From Actinostola sp. cb2023 (Eukaryota; Cnidaria; Anthozoa; Actiniaria; Actinostolidae): DNA of 64,000 nt. The notes beneath the pieces were generated by a model. The model was not told the DNA's origin. It saw only the letters and a program-made list of their open reading frames with translations, and searched no databases. The translations under genes and the position numbers were made by a program. Positions 1 through 10,352 of this stretch are shown piece by piece. The stretch spans positions 222,178 through 286,177 of the forward strand of contig JAUJYZ010000111.1 in NCBI GenBank assembly GCA_033675265.1, written 5' to 3'. The number at the start of each line of letters is the position of its first letter. The first letter of the stretch is position 1.

Positions 1-1240
1 CCAGAAATATCCCGTAAAGTACTAGACGTCTTACACATTGCATGGTGGTGTTCGTGTAACAAGATTCAAAAGTATTGAGTGAATTATCGAACGAGATCAG
101 CAGCTAATTAATAATCTCCTCACTGCAGCAATTCATGATATTTTGCGATAACCGAGTCCAGTAATTGTTTTATCATTTACGTTATTTTCTTTCACAGATG
201 AGCTGCCATTGTCGAGGAGAACCAAGTTGCGTATGAGCAGAGCATTATTCGTAGGAAGTTATTTTCAGTGAAGTAGTCGTCTCTCGACCAATGAAAGTTC
301 CGGAGAAAATAATGTAGATGATAAATAATTTGTGCTATTGTAACAGGGATGCCATCTTCATGTATTGTATAGTTTTACTTTTACAAGTCGCCAAAATGAA
401 ACCCAAATCTTTCACACATTTTATTATTTATTTATTGTCTCGACTACGAAACTAAACCAGTTTATTATAAGCAAACTAGTGGTATATCACATATCCTGCA
501 ATCTGATTGGCTACGCTACTCGGGGTCTATTAGTGATATCCCCCTAGTAGCAAATCACCATGGTAACCATCGGCAGTGAAAGCGTAAAGCAAGATGGCGA
601 ACGAGCCCCGATTTATTTTTTCTCGCTAAAAAAGCTAAAATAAACCGAGAAACAAATCTCAAAAACCAAAAAAGGGAAATAGCACACATAGATATGTTAT
701 TGACCATTCAAGTAGGTTTTCTTTGACTGACTGACTGACGATCGTCAACGTTGAAAGGTTTTTCTACTTTATAGCGAAGACGGAGCCGCGAAGACAAAGT
801 CAATGAGGGAGTACTGATATTGATAAACTAAGGTAATACAAACGAGTGGGTACACCACTCTTGACTCGCGTTTAGTTTTGTTATTTGATTGATGAAAGAT
901 TTTCAACTAAAGAACTAACTATTGTTTGTTTATTTTCCATTTGTTGATGGTAAAACTATAGAGAGCTCGACGATTAGTTTAGCCAAATGTGTACTTATGA
1001 TTAGCATAAAATTCTTATTCTTCTCACCTATGCAAATATAACAAGAAATGTAGCTATAAGGTATAAGGTAAGGTAAGATATCAGGATAAGGTTTAACATT
1101 TTAAAAGCCGTCCAGTCGTCCTCGTTGTACATGTCTATGAGGTAAGATAGTCAACTCGGGCTTTGCCCTCGATCTGCTCATCGACATCTCGGACTCGTTG
1201 TCTAATTGTTATTATTATTCAAACTTCATACACTGTACTA
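1..1240. other. Non-coding DNA, no gene recognised
   Basis: AT-rich sequence with stops in all frames. The 60-codon frame at 365-547 has no recognisable content. Besides the inverted repeat at 474-550, I see only short low-complexity stretches and a CTGATTGGCT motif near 500 that recurs elsewhere in the window (near 1440, 6231, 25790 and, on the other strand, 37072). Confidence 0.6.
474..550. repeat. Imperfect inverted repeat
   Basis: The left arm ACTAGTGGTATATCAC pairs imperfectly with the right arm GTGATATCCCCCTAGT around a core containing CTGATTGGCT. It is followed by the palindromic ACCATGGTAACC. A similar combination (a ...GATTGGT... core, then CCATGGTAACC) occurs near 17168-17245, so the two may be copies of one small non-autonomous element. 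Family unknown. Confidence 0.4.
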
Positions 1241-1433
1241 AATAGACCACTTTAGCTTGTATGAAAATTGCCCATTTCAAACCATGTGATGTAAACATTC
1301 TCTGGAGCATTGTTCCTTTATATTTCTGAAATTTATTCGTTTATATTGAAAGGACTAATTCTCCAGAGAACACCATGTTTACATCACATGATCTGAAATG
1401 GGCAATTTACATACGAAGCTAAAGAGGTCTATT
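1241..1433. repeat. Foldback / MITE-like inverted repeat
   Basis: Two arms of about 70 bases face each other. The left begins AATAGACCACTTTAGCTT and the right ends AAGCTAAAGAGGTCTATT. Inside both are matching blocks containing GCCCATTTCA, ATGTGATGTAAACAT and TCTCTGGAG. The spacer is about 55 bases. There is no coding capacity. A long hairpin of this type is typical of a non-autonomous foldback DNA transposon; target duplications were not clear. Confidence 0.65.
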
Positions 1434-1536
1434 GTGGCTGCTGATTGGCTAAACTCGATCACGTGATTATGTGTTATATGATGAGAATGCACGAGCGTGC
1501 CGTTTGTCATAGTTTTACGCACGGTGCAGCGGTGTC

Positions 1537-1671
1537 ATGGCGGCTGTTGATCCTGACAAAGACAGGTTTAACCAACTAGCTAAAGAAGAAATAGACGAAA
1601 TAATAGCAGGTGCTCAGCCTAAAACGACTGTTCGTCAAACTCGTTGTGGAGTTTCAGTGATGAAAGGTTAA
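1537..1671 (+). CDS. Possible first coding exon of a small or broken gene (DUF3504/KIAA1958-like N-terminus?)
   Basis: The ATG sits in a good context (GTCATGG). It opens 44 codons rich in charged residues: MAAVDPDKDR, then FNQLAKEEIDEIIAGAQ, a lysine/threonine linker and QTRCGVSVMK. A possible donor AAAG|GTTAAC lies at 1666/1667, just before the in-frame stop, so this reads like a first exon. The pattern (acidic EEIDEII helix, then K-x-T-x-x-x-T-R-x-G-V) resembles the N-terminus of cnidarian proteins related to KIAA1958/DUF3504, which are Crypton-recombinase derivatives. That match is from memory and weak. I found no following exon. It could equally be a transposon fragment, since a foldback element lies just upstream. 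Confidence 0.3.
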   Translation: MAAVDPDKDRFNQLAKEEIDEIIAGAQPKTTVRQTRCGVSVMKG

Positions 1672-1992
1672 CAACGAACTTAATTATTATTCAAAACAAG
1701 CACTTTTTGCCGTCGGCCTCGGCTATCAGTCTGTTCTTGTTCGTTGAGTGAAGAAGCTCAAAGCTTAAATATGATGAATGAAACTTGCCTTGTTATGACT
1801 TAAAAACAAAAAAAATAATGCTTTATTCGTTTTTTCTTTGTAGAATAGTTGCAATTGGAATGGTTGTAGAGGAGATATCCAGCAGAAGCGTCGGGAGATC
1901 TAGTTAAATATATTTTGCTTGATTTACCGTGATTAAAATTATATTTTGAACATTTTACAATTGCAGTGTATTCAGTTTGAATAATAATAAAT

Positions 1993-2180
1993 GGGTTAGA
2001 GACTTCTAGTTCGTGCTTTACCGGCAAGTAGACGCACTTGCTGGCTGTAGAATGAACTCTAAATTCTTCATACTGCACTCGGCTATCGTCGCGTGCAGTA
2101 CTGATTTGAATTCTCGTTCATTCTACAGCCAGCGCGTGCGTTTATTTGCCGGTAAAGCACGAACTAGAAGTCTCTAACCC
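1993..2180. repeat. Near-perfect foldback element (about 36-bp arms)
   Basis: The left arm starts GGGTTAGAGACTTCTAGTTC and continues through GTGCTTTACCGGCAA. The right arm is its exact reverse complement, ending AGTCTCTAACCC at 2180. Further in, a less perfect second stretch of pairing contains GGCTGTAGAATGA and its complement TCATTCTACAGCC. There is no coding potential. The structure is that of a MITE or foldback transposon of unknown superfamily. Confidence 0.75.
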
Positions 2181-2585
2181 TTAAGTATACTTTTATTATC
2201 AATTCTGTGTACCACGTGCATGTAGTGGCGAAATTACGGAAGACATTGGATTGTGGTCGAGGTCGAGAAGACACCGTAAAACCAAGATGGCGAGAGTAGT
2301 CACTATCATATTTACCTTTCATATCCTCGACCATCGTTAGAGATCTCACGAATCGAGATGGTGAGTTCGCAACGGCAACGGCTAAACCGAAAGCCGGAGT
2401 ACGCCGGTACATATTGCTAACGACACATGCCCTATGGCACCTCATTCACAACATAGAACGTTAGGATGTATAGGGTAAAACAGTAAATCATGTTGTTTAT
2501 AGTATGGCTAAGAATTTTGTTCGTCGATAATTTATTTGACAACGTCGATATACCAGCCTATTTCAAAAAAGGTTGTCGAGGACAT

Positions 2586-2822
2586 CAGTTCATAGGCGAT
2601 GGTTATAGGTCGTTCCAAGACCGAACTGCATTATGGTAACAGCTTGAATGGCATGAATGCCAGAAATATTTCATAAAATTCGATTCAAAATGTGTCTTGG
2701 TCTGTTGAAATGGAAATAGGTACGATATCGTATAGGCTAATTCATACGTTTTTGGCTATTCAAGCTGTTACCATAATGCAGTTCGGTCTTGCAACGACGT
2801 ATAACCTATTGCCTATGGACTG
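2586..2822. repeat. Foldback element with about 65-bp arms
   Basis: The left arm runs from CAGTTCATAGGCGATGG through AACTGCATTATGGTAACAGC to TTGAATG. The right arm is its reverse complement with a few mismatches, ending ...CCTATGGACTG at 2822. The pairing probably extends outward, since CCTATTTCA near 2563 faces GAAATAGG near 2823. Non-coding MITE-like sequence. Confidence 0.7.
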
Positions 2823-3046
2823 AAATAGGTTTATGTGAGAAAGCAATATTTGGTAAGGTACATTTGTAAATAATTATGCAGACATCCAGAGATGTAAAAA
2901 AGTAAATTTTGTATTTAATATTCATTTATCCAGAGATAAATCTCTCCCATTCACTGAGAGGATATTCCGACGTTTCGCTTCAGTCTTCCCGTTGCAGGAT
3001 CGTCGTCTCTATTCGTGAGTTCTCTATAGTGTTATGTATTACGTAC

Positions 3047-3286
3047 GTCTACATTCAACAGCCTTTCCATATTTATTAAGACTTCCTTCATCGTCAGCTC
3101 CAAAGCATTGTCCACCATTTTCAATCCCAAACACTTTCAGGTGTTTGTCCATAGCTGCACGTGCACATTTCAATAATGCATATTTCCTGGCTTTGTAATT
3201 AGGTTCCATCAACAGCTGATGTTCTCCCTCAAGAGCTGGGATAACTCTATTCCAGGCGTCTCGATAACACCCGATGCTATTAAACT
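3047..3286 (-). CDS. Internal exon of a secreted or extracellular protein, GCYRD...NGGQCFG cysteine module
   Basis: This is a 240-base minus-strand exon, with acceptor TTTTACAG at 3287-3294 and donor GTACGT at 3041-3046. It is phase 1 at both ends, as expected of a shuffled extracellular domain. It encodes 79 full codons. Visible landmarks are FNSIGCYRD, RVIPALEG, YALLKCARAAMDKH, VFGIENGGQCFG and a final NKYGKAVEC, with four cysteines. The pattern matches a WSC-like module that I recall from many anthozoan secreted proteins; the name of the family is uncertain. The neighbouring exons of this gene were not found. Upstream in gene orientation lies the 51-bp minisatellite, which starts within a few bases of the acceptor. 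It is separate from the esterase gene at 26-39 kb, which ends in its own stop codon. Confidence 0.6.
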
Positions 3287-3289
3287 CTG

Positions 3290-5465
3290 TAAAAGCAATA
3301 AATAACGATCGAGCGTATCTATATGATGTGATAACGATGATAGAACTGAGCAATAAATAACGATCGAGCGTATCTATATGATGTGATGACGATGATAGAA
3401 GCAATAAAAAACGATCGAGCGTATCTATATGATGTGATAACGATGATAGAAGCAATAAATAACGATCGAGCGTATCTATATTATGTGATAACGATGATAG
3501 AACTGAGCGGCAATAAATAACGATCGAGCGTATCTATATGATGTGATAACGATGATAGAAGCAATAAATAACGATCGAGCGTATCTATATTATGTGATAT
3601 CGATGATAGAACTGAGCGGCAATAAATAACGATCGAGCGTATCTATATGATGTGATAACGATGATAGAAGCAACAAATAACGATCGAGCGTATGTATATG
3701 ATGTGATAACGATGATAGAAGCAATAAATAACGATCGAGTGTGTCTACATGATGTGATAACGATGATAGAAGCAATAAATAACGATCGAGTGTGTCTACA
3801 TGATGTGATAACGATGATAGAAGCAACAAATAACGATCGAGCGTATGTATATGATGTGATAACGATGATAGAAGCAACAAATAACGATCGAGCGTATCTA
3901 TATGATGTGATAAACGATGATAGAAGCAATAAATAACGATCGAGTGTGTCTACATGATGTGATAACGATGATAGAAGCAATAAATAACAATCGAGTGTGT
4001 CTACATGATGCGATAACGATGATAGAAGCAATAAATAACAATCGAGTGTGTCTACAAGATGCGATAACGATGATAGAAGCAATAAATAACGATCGAGTGT
4101 GTCTACATGATGTGATAACGATGATAGAAGCAATAAATAACGATCGAGTGTGTCTACATGATGTGATAACGATGATAGAAGCAACAAATAACGATCGAGC
4201 GTATGTATATGATGTGATAACGATGATAGAAGCAACAAATAACGATCGAGCGTATCTATATGATGTGATAACGATGATAGAAGCAATAAATAACGATCGA
4301 GTGTGTCTACATGATGTGATAACGATGATAGAAGCAATAAATAACAATCGAGTGTGTCTACATGATGCGATAACGATGATAGAAGCAATAAATAACAATC
4401 GAGTGTGTCTACAAGATGCGATAACGATGATAGAAGCAATAAATAACGATCGAGTGTGTCTACATGATGTGATAGCGATGATAGAAGCAATAAATAACGA
4501 TCGAGCGTATCTATATGATGTGATAACGATGATAGAAGCAACAAATAACGATCGAGCGTATGTATATGATGTGATAACGATGATAGAAGCAATAAATAAC
4601 GATCGAGTGTGTCTACATGATGTGATAACGATGATAGAAGCAATAAATAACGATCGAGTGTGTCTACATGATGTGATAACGATGATAGAAGCAGCAACAA
4701 ATAACGATCGAGCGTATGTATATGATGTGATAACGATGATAGAAGCAACAAATAACGATCGAGCGTATCTATATGATGTGATAACGATGATAGAAGCAAT
4801 AAATAACGATCGAGTGTGTCTACATGATGTGATAACGATGATAGAAGCAATAAATAACAATCGAGTGTGTCTACATGATGCGATAACGATGATAGAAGCA
4901 ATAAATAACAATCGAGTGTGTCTACAAGATGCGATAACGATGATAGAAGCAATAAATAACGATCGAGTGTGTCTACATGATGTGATAACGATGATAGAAG
5001 CAATAAATAACGATCGAGTGTGTCTACATGATGTGATAACGATGATAGAAGCAACAAATAACGATCGAGCGTATGTATATGATGTGATAACGATGATAGA
5101 AGCAACAAATAACGATCGAGCGTATCTATATGATGTGATAACGATGATAGAAGCAATAAATAACGATCGAGTGTGTCTACATGATGTGATAACGATGATA
5201 GAAGCAATAAATAACAATCGAGTGTGTCTACATGATGCGATAACGATGATAGAAGCAATAAATAACAATCGAGTGTGTCTACAAGATGCGATAACGATGA
5301 TAGAAGCAATAAATAACGATCGAGTGTGTCTACATGATGTGATAGCGATGATAGAAGCAATAAATAACGATCGAGCGTATCTATATGCTGTGATAACGAT
5401 GATAGAAGCAATAAATAACGATCGAGTGTGTCTACATGATGTGATAGCGATGATAGAAGCAAGCC
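3290..5465. repeat. 51-bp minisatellite, about 42 copies, with seven-unit higher-order repeat
   Basis: The unit contains AATAACGATCGAG, a variable segment (TGTGTCTACATGATG, CGTATCTATATGATG or CGTATGTATATGATG), then TGATAACGATGATAGAAGCA. Because 51 is divisible by three, both strands stay open for hundreds of codons (for example 3585-5531 minus and 3917-5482 plus). These frames are repeat artefacts without a signal peptide or a plausible composition. From 3917 the variants follow the order B-D-E-B-B-C-A, giving a 357-base higher-order unit that repeats with small changes at 4274, about 4790 and about 5147. The first ~350 bases are more irregular, with an ACTGAGCGG insertion in some units. Confidence 0.9.
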
Positions 5466-5583
5466 TAGGAAAACCAGGATAATTTTCGAATTGAAGTTTC
5501 CTTTTAAGGTCATTATAATGGATACTTTCATATTTTTACACTAGTCATCTACATTTAGATGTTCAGCTATTGTCATTGAAATG

Positions 5584-5984
5584 AACACTCCATAGACCGA
5601 ATGCAATAATGGCGGAATAATTTGCATAAACTGAGAAAAAATTCGAATTTAATAAATATAATATCATTTTTTGCAAGACCATACATAGTCTAGTAATCCA
5701 CCAAAAGCCCATCAACTTAAATGAAACCCTCGTAAAGTTATAACCATTTGAATTCTAGCAAATGCATGGAAACGAGGCTAGTCAGTCTAAATCTCAATTT
5801 CCCATACAAATCTTTGTGATTTCAAATCGCTATAACTTTTTACATTTTTGTAGAATAACTCTAAAATCTTGTAGGTTTCTTTTTGTTATTATACTCTTTG
5901 AAACGATGGATGTATCATATCACTAACTACACATTGAATGAGATTTACTGATTCCGCCATTATTGCATTCGGTATATGGTGTTT
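5584..5984. mobile_element. MITE-like element with 35-bp terminal inverted repeats
   Basis: The left terminus AACACTCCATAGACCGAATG continues as CAATAATGGCGGAAT (5584-5618). It is the reverse complement, with few mismatches, of the right terminus 5951-5984 (ATTCCGCCATTATTGCATTC then GGTATATGGTGTTT). The interior is about 330 bases of AT-rich, non-coding DNA. Small size and no open frame indicate a non-autonomous DNA transposon. Superfamily not assignable, because no clear target duplication was seen. Confidence 0.65.
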
Positions 5985-7201
5985 ACAGATGAAGTAAGCT
6001 TACTCTAAAAGATCATGCAAGCATAAGTGTCAACTTCAATGGCAGCAATTGCAGTAAATATATTTTATTTTCTGTGATTTTTCTGTCACTTACTGTTTCC
6101 CTCGACTTCAAGCTCTCCTGATATTTCTTCTCTTTTCTTATTTTCAGGAAATTCCTCATGAACATTGTGATAATGCAATCCTAACAGCAAACAGAATATA
6201 GATTATAAAATAACTTATATATAACGCGCGCTCTGATTGGCTACTGAGAAGCTCCCAAAAACCGTGTTTGTAAAAGTGGTTTCCGTGACCTTGACAGACC
6301 TTGAAGCGATGCAGTGGATTCAATTCGACAAATTGATTTTTTCTGTTGTGAAACATGTTTTATGTACTAAACAAAAGCCATAGAATTACATCATTTCTTA
6401 TTTTCTCAAGTTCAACCTCTATCTAAATGTGATTTTGTTGTTTTGAAGCCGAACATGTGCATTGATTAACACACGAAACGACGAGTGACAGATGAGTCGT
6501 CCTTTGTCCAGAACGTTGAATAACGAAGAAAACTAAATGTAACTCACATACTAACCGTTCTTTGAGTTCTATAGCTACAATATTTTATCAAGTGTACGAC
6601 TGAAAATACCAAGCAACGATAGCCGTATTACTCTGACTATTTACTCACAAAGCAGAGCAATTCTCGATTCTTGTAGCTAAATTCAATATCAAATATTGAC
6701 TATAATTTAATTTCAGTAAAATATGTCATAGAGAACAAATTTCGTCGTGTGTCTCAAAAACATCCATCGTTTATACATTCTTGTTGAGAAAAACTATGAA
6801 AAGGTTCAAAAATACGACAAAAACTTTAGATTTGGCTACCTGACTTCGTGCTCAATTCATCAAGTTGTAAAATATTTCAGAAAGTTTGACGTCTTCATTG
6901 AATCAGCTCAGCTTTTCTCACTTTTCTTCGTCTTTCGTGTTCACAGGATACACTAACTAACAAAGGGAGCATTCTTCTGTAATTTTCTGACAGAAAATAG
7001 CATTCTTCAAAACGATTTTCCTGTCAAAACACTTTTTTAAACGGCGAAACGGCACAGATAAAAGTTGTCGAGTCGCTTTGCCATTTTGATTTCTTTTGCA
7101 AGATTTGATTGGATGGTGAGCCATTTCTGATGTTTTCAGGAGAATTGCACATTTGATCAATGAAAACTTGCGTAAAGAAAACCGTGTAGTTATTTTATAA
7201 A

Positions 7202-7241
7202 AGCAATACAACACATTTCGAAAAATGTGTTGTATTGCTTA
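7202..7241. repeat. Perfect short hairpin
   Basis: AAGCAATACAACACATTT is followed after four bases by its exact reverse complement. It could be the residue of a small foldback element or a cruciform-prone site. On its own it is not evidence of a terminator in a eukaryote. Confidence 0.7.
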
Positions 7242-8832
7242 ATTAAAGAATAGCACTTCTGACGTGGATTTTCCTATACAGCGACATGCGCCCTAATTAA
7301 TGTACATAAAGGAACATATGTATGGTGAAATAAGCAGATGCCCAAACACAGTGGTACGATATACTTATCGTGTGTTCACGGATTTCTAATTATACGTCGC
7401 ATTTACTGGTTATATTATTTTTACAAAGAATTGATATTCGGTAATTGGCAATCTTCCTCGTCTATACGAATGCTATGCTTCCTCACTTGAAAAATCAACA
7501 TGAATTTGAGTGTTCAATTTATAGTAAACGAAATGATTCATAGTATCATTAGAGAAGAGTGAAAAGCATGCTAAAACTTTGTAGGATTGTTGTTTAGCCA
7601 ATTATTATGTTATATCAATGTCTCAAACACAATCAATAGGACAATAATTAAAACAACAGAAAAACAATCATTTTAATTTGTTCCATTAGGTTTTAGAGAA
7701 TGTTCTTCTCACCTTTGCTTGTAGTTGTTTTGATGTGTCTTGTCTCATTTACGTGAACAGATAACATCAATATTACTAAAACAAGCAGCCGTTCCTCCAT
7801 AGTATTTCTTTTCCGTTTTTCCTTCTTTATAGAGAAACGTTAGCTTAATCAATCAAGGCGAATTTGTAAGCACCATTAGTCCATATCTTTTTAACCACCA
7901 AACCAACGACCAAAAGTGTTCTCTACGAAGTCAATACAATTCCAGAGTGATGTAATGACCAATGAGAAATCAAATGATCCTTGAAAAGTTGAGCAGTGGA
8001 AAACAGGTAAAACTTGAACAGTGAAACGACACAACTCGTCTTGCATTCTATCTGTATCCTCCAGACTGTCGTTACTATAGAGTAACAATTGCCTTTAAAA
8101 TTACCCACAGAAAATACTCTATGCATATATAGATTTATTTATTGTGACGAGTTTATCGAGTTAAGAGTAAGGTCTATGGTATATAAGGTCACTGGATAGT
8201 GAACTCGTAAAAAACTTAGCAAAATGTATGTATTCAATAATGAATGAGGTAGGAAGACACGACTTTACTGGTAAACCATCACCCGTGAAATATCGGTCGA
8301 ATAATTGTTACCATGAATTGTTTTGGGTTAATTTAATTGCAGTATGTTTTTCCAATTGTATATCGTTCTATTTGTTGAAAACTATTAATATTTTCGTTCT
8401 CACGTCGAATATTCAAGATCGGCATAAAATAATTCGCTAAGAAAATATTGATTATATGTTAAACAAAAGACGCTTCCTGACTTTTCGTAGACACGAATGC
8501 CTCATTCAGGGTAAGTGGACCTATTGTTGTTTCGAAATTCGCATTTTAAGAGCACGTTTGAGCTGACTGTGCATTAGGGGTCACGCAGTATGGAAGCCTT
8601 GCAGCAACAATACTCAATTAACAATGGAGTCGACATTGAGCGCGAACGATAATTAATAATAACATAATTTATTAGTTGGGCTTCCTATGAAAGGCCCGAC
8701 TCTAAAAATGCAGGCTGTTCTTCGTCGTCGTCGCCGTCGTCTTTGACCTCAAACGTGAAAGTAACTTCTAATACGCGTGCGCCTAGTGCCGGCCGCTGAG
8801 AATCGAAGGCTCAGATATAAGAAAAGTGCCGA

Positions 8833-9110
8833 GTGCTTGCACGTATTCAATACACGTATTCGACGACTAAGGAGATTTTTAAAATCACTTTAATCGCACA
8901 ACTGAAATCGATCGTTGATGCAGTTGCAAGGAAATCATTTGAACGCCCAGAAATGCAGGAAATATTCTTCGTGATTGTTCGTAGCCTGATTTTCAGACGG
9001 TCCGTGGTCCTCCGCTCACATTGTTTAGTCACGCTGCGATGTCTAGTTTAGTTATATTTGTATTTGTATGGATATATTTATGGTACCAAATAAACTATTG
9101 TCATTGTCAT
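8833..9110 (+). other. Possible 3' end of a LINE remnant
   Basis: A 72-codon frame ends at 9051. It is followed by about 55 bases and then AAATAAACTATTGTCATTGTCAT near 9087-9110. A short frame, a short 3' UTR and a tail of tandem TTGTCA hexamers is the usual look of an L2/CR1-type retrotransposon 3' end. The frame itself shows no recognisable reverse-transcriptase residue, so this rests on the tail alone. Confidence 0.25.
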
Positions 9111-9495
9111 TTATGATTCGTTAAGTTTCTGAAATCGTTTTTACAAAGCCGAAAGCATGTTCTACCAAGTCACGCAACGAGCGACCAAACACTGTTTTAA
9201 TTGCACTGCGATACAGTCATTTGCAAAAATTCTGGCCCGTTGCTCGGGCCTAACTAGATCACCAAGGAGCAATAATGTAAAACTCACTACTTACCAGAAG
9301 TCCTATATAAATATGGATCGCCGATGAACTGAACTTGAATATGAACAGTTTCAACTCCTAGGCCTGTAATGCTGCGATGCTATGATTGTGATAAACTACG
9401 CATCTATCTATTAAATGTTCCCATGGCCTTGTTCGTATTACATTTCCGCAGAAGAAAGTTCGGTGGAAATCGTGTTAGAAATTAAACACACGAAG

Positions 9496-9727
9496 TCCAC
9501 ACATCTATATGATGTACTAGAAAGAGAACTATAAGCTTATATTTACAGTAATAGCTGGTCGTCCACACATCTATATGATATACTAGAAAGAGAACTATAA
9601 GCTTATATTTACAGTAATAGCTGGTCATCCACACATCTATATGATGTACTAGAAAGAGAACTATAAGCTTATATTTACAGTAATAGCTGGTCGTCCACAC
9701 ATCTATATGATGTACTAGAAAGAGAAC
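9496..9727. repeat. 66-bp tandem repeat, interrupted by the BEL insertion
   Basis: Units start TCCACACATCTATATGATG at 9496, 9562, 9628 and 9694, an exact 66-base period. Each contains ACTAGAAAGAGAACTATAAG and CTTATATTTACAGTAATAGC. The fourth unit is cut after AGAGAAC by the LTR retrotransposon and resumes after it at 16799-16820 (TATAAGCTTATATTTACAG). A 110-codon minus-strand frame over the array is a by-product of a unit length divisible by three. Confidence 0.9.
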
Positions 9728-10137
9728 TGTAACAACGAACCCCTCCCATATTTCACCCATGAGCCCTTGCGGCCGTTGTTCGAGTTTTTCCTTTGTGTAA
9801 TCAGTGTAAGTCATTCACTCGCTCTCGTTCAACCATCATTCTTGCGGAATCAGCAATCAAAACCATCAGGTAATTTCGTTGTAACTGTTCGTAGCATCAT
9901 TATGAGTTCATCTAGTCGTTCAGTATATATATTCCAGCAGAACAACTCATGTAATTTCATCGTTTTCTCACTTAGAAACCACATCAAGTCACATCAAATC
10001 ACGCCGCTAAACCACGCTGTATATTACAAAACGCCTACCTGATTACAGTATCACTAGTATCGATATGATCAATCAATATCAATATACCAACTGAAATAAA
10101 AGCTTACAGTGCGTTTCTGACCGATTCATCTTGCACA
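9728..10137 (+). repeat. 5' LTR of the BEL/Pao element
   Basis: 410 bases, TG...CA ends, identical to the 3' copy in my line-by-line comparison. A TATATATA stretch near 9924 could serve as core promoter. AATAAA at 10095-10100 is a plausible polyadenylation signal about 40 bases before the LTR end. The 91-codon frame inside is not a gene. Confidence 0.95.
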
Positions 10138-10352
10138 TTAGTTTCTGATGATGGTTTATCGTCGTTTATCCCGCTTGTTTGTTTGGTGTCGCAAAGGATC
10201 AAAGGAACAGTCTTCAATATCCAAAAACTCGAATTCTACAGTTTAATTTCACTACGAACGTTAAAGAAACCCTAAAGCATTCCAAGATTCAAGTTTGTTG
10301 GTCGTTTATTCTTACACTAAAGCAGTTTTAGCAGTGTTAATCGAAGTAAAGC
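10138..10352 (+). promoter_or_regulatory. Untranslated leader between 5' LTR and gag
   Basis: 215 bases. Elements of this kind prime reverse transcription from a tRNA site just after the LTR, but no clear TGG-starting site lies at the junction. TGGTGTCGCAAAGGATC at 10184-10200 has the right look but is displaced by 46 bases. The primer-binding site is therefore unresolved. Confidence 0.4.

Larger units (their letters stand above)
1672..3046. other. Non-coding DNA between gene fragments
   Basis: Contains the two inverted repeats annotated separately (1993-2180 and 2586-2822). The minus-strand open frames at 1800-2078 and 2164-2445 lie over or between foldback arms and show no domain. The stretch 2880-3046 holds no recognisable feature. 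Confidence 0.5.
5466..9495. other. Non-coding DNA, about 4 kb
   Basis: AT-rich sequence without convincing exons. Annotated inside it are a MITE (5584-5984), a perfect hairpin (7202-7241) and a possible LINE tail (near 9050-9110). Minus-strand frames at 6156-6356 and 7891-8126 and plus-strand frames at 6747-6956 and 8228-8440 have no recognisable domain or splice context. A CAGATTGG/CTGATTGGCT-type motif appears at 6231 next to CGCGCG. Near 8675 there is a GGGCTTCCTATGAAAGGC motif related to other 'AGGAAGCCCA' motifs in the window (17050, 34090, 34490). Confidence 0.5.

Noticed and set aside
3290..5465. CRISPR-like array
   Set aside because: Repeats are contiguous, with no unique spacers, and the context is a eukaryotic genome. 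The same applies to the 22-bp, 24-bp, 48-bp and 66-bp arrays.
3585..5531. A 648-codon minus-strand frame of repeated SHHVDTLDRYLLLLSS and its 521-codon plus-strand counterpart
   Set aside because: Pure translation of the 51-bp minisatellite, open on both strands and in several frames at once. There is no start context, unique sequence or domain.
9767..10042. 91-codon plus-strand frame, repeated at 16360-16698
   Set aside because: Lies wholly in the LTRs of the BEL element; the duplicate is the second LTR.
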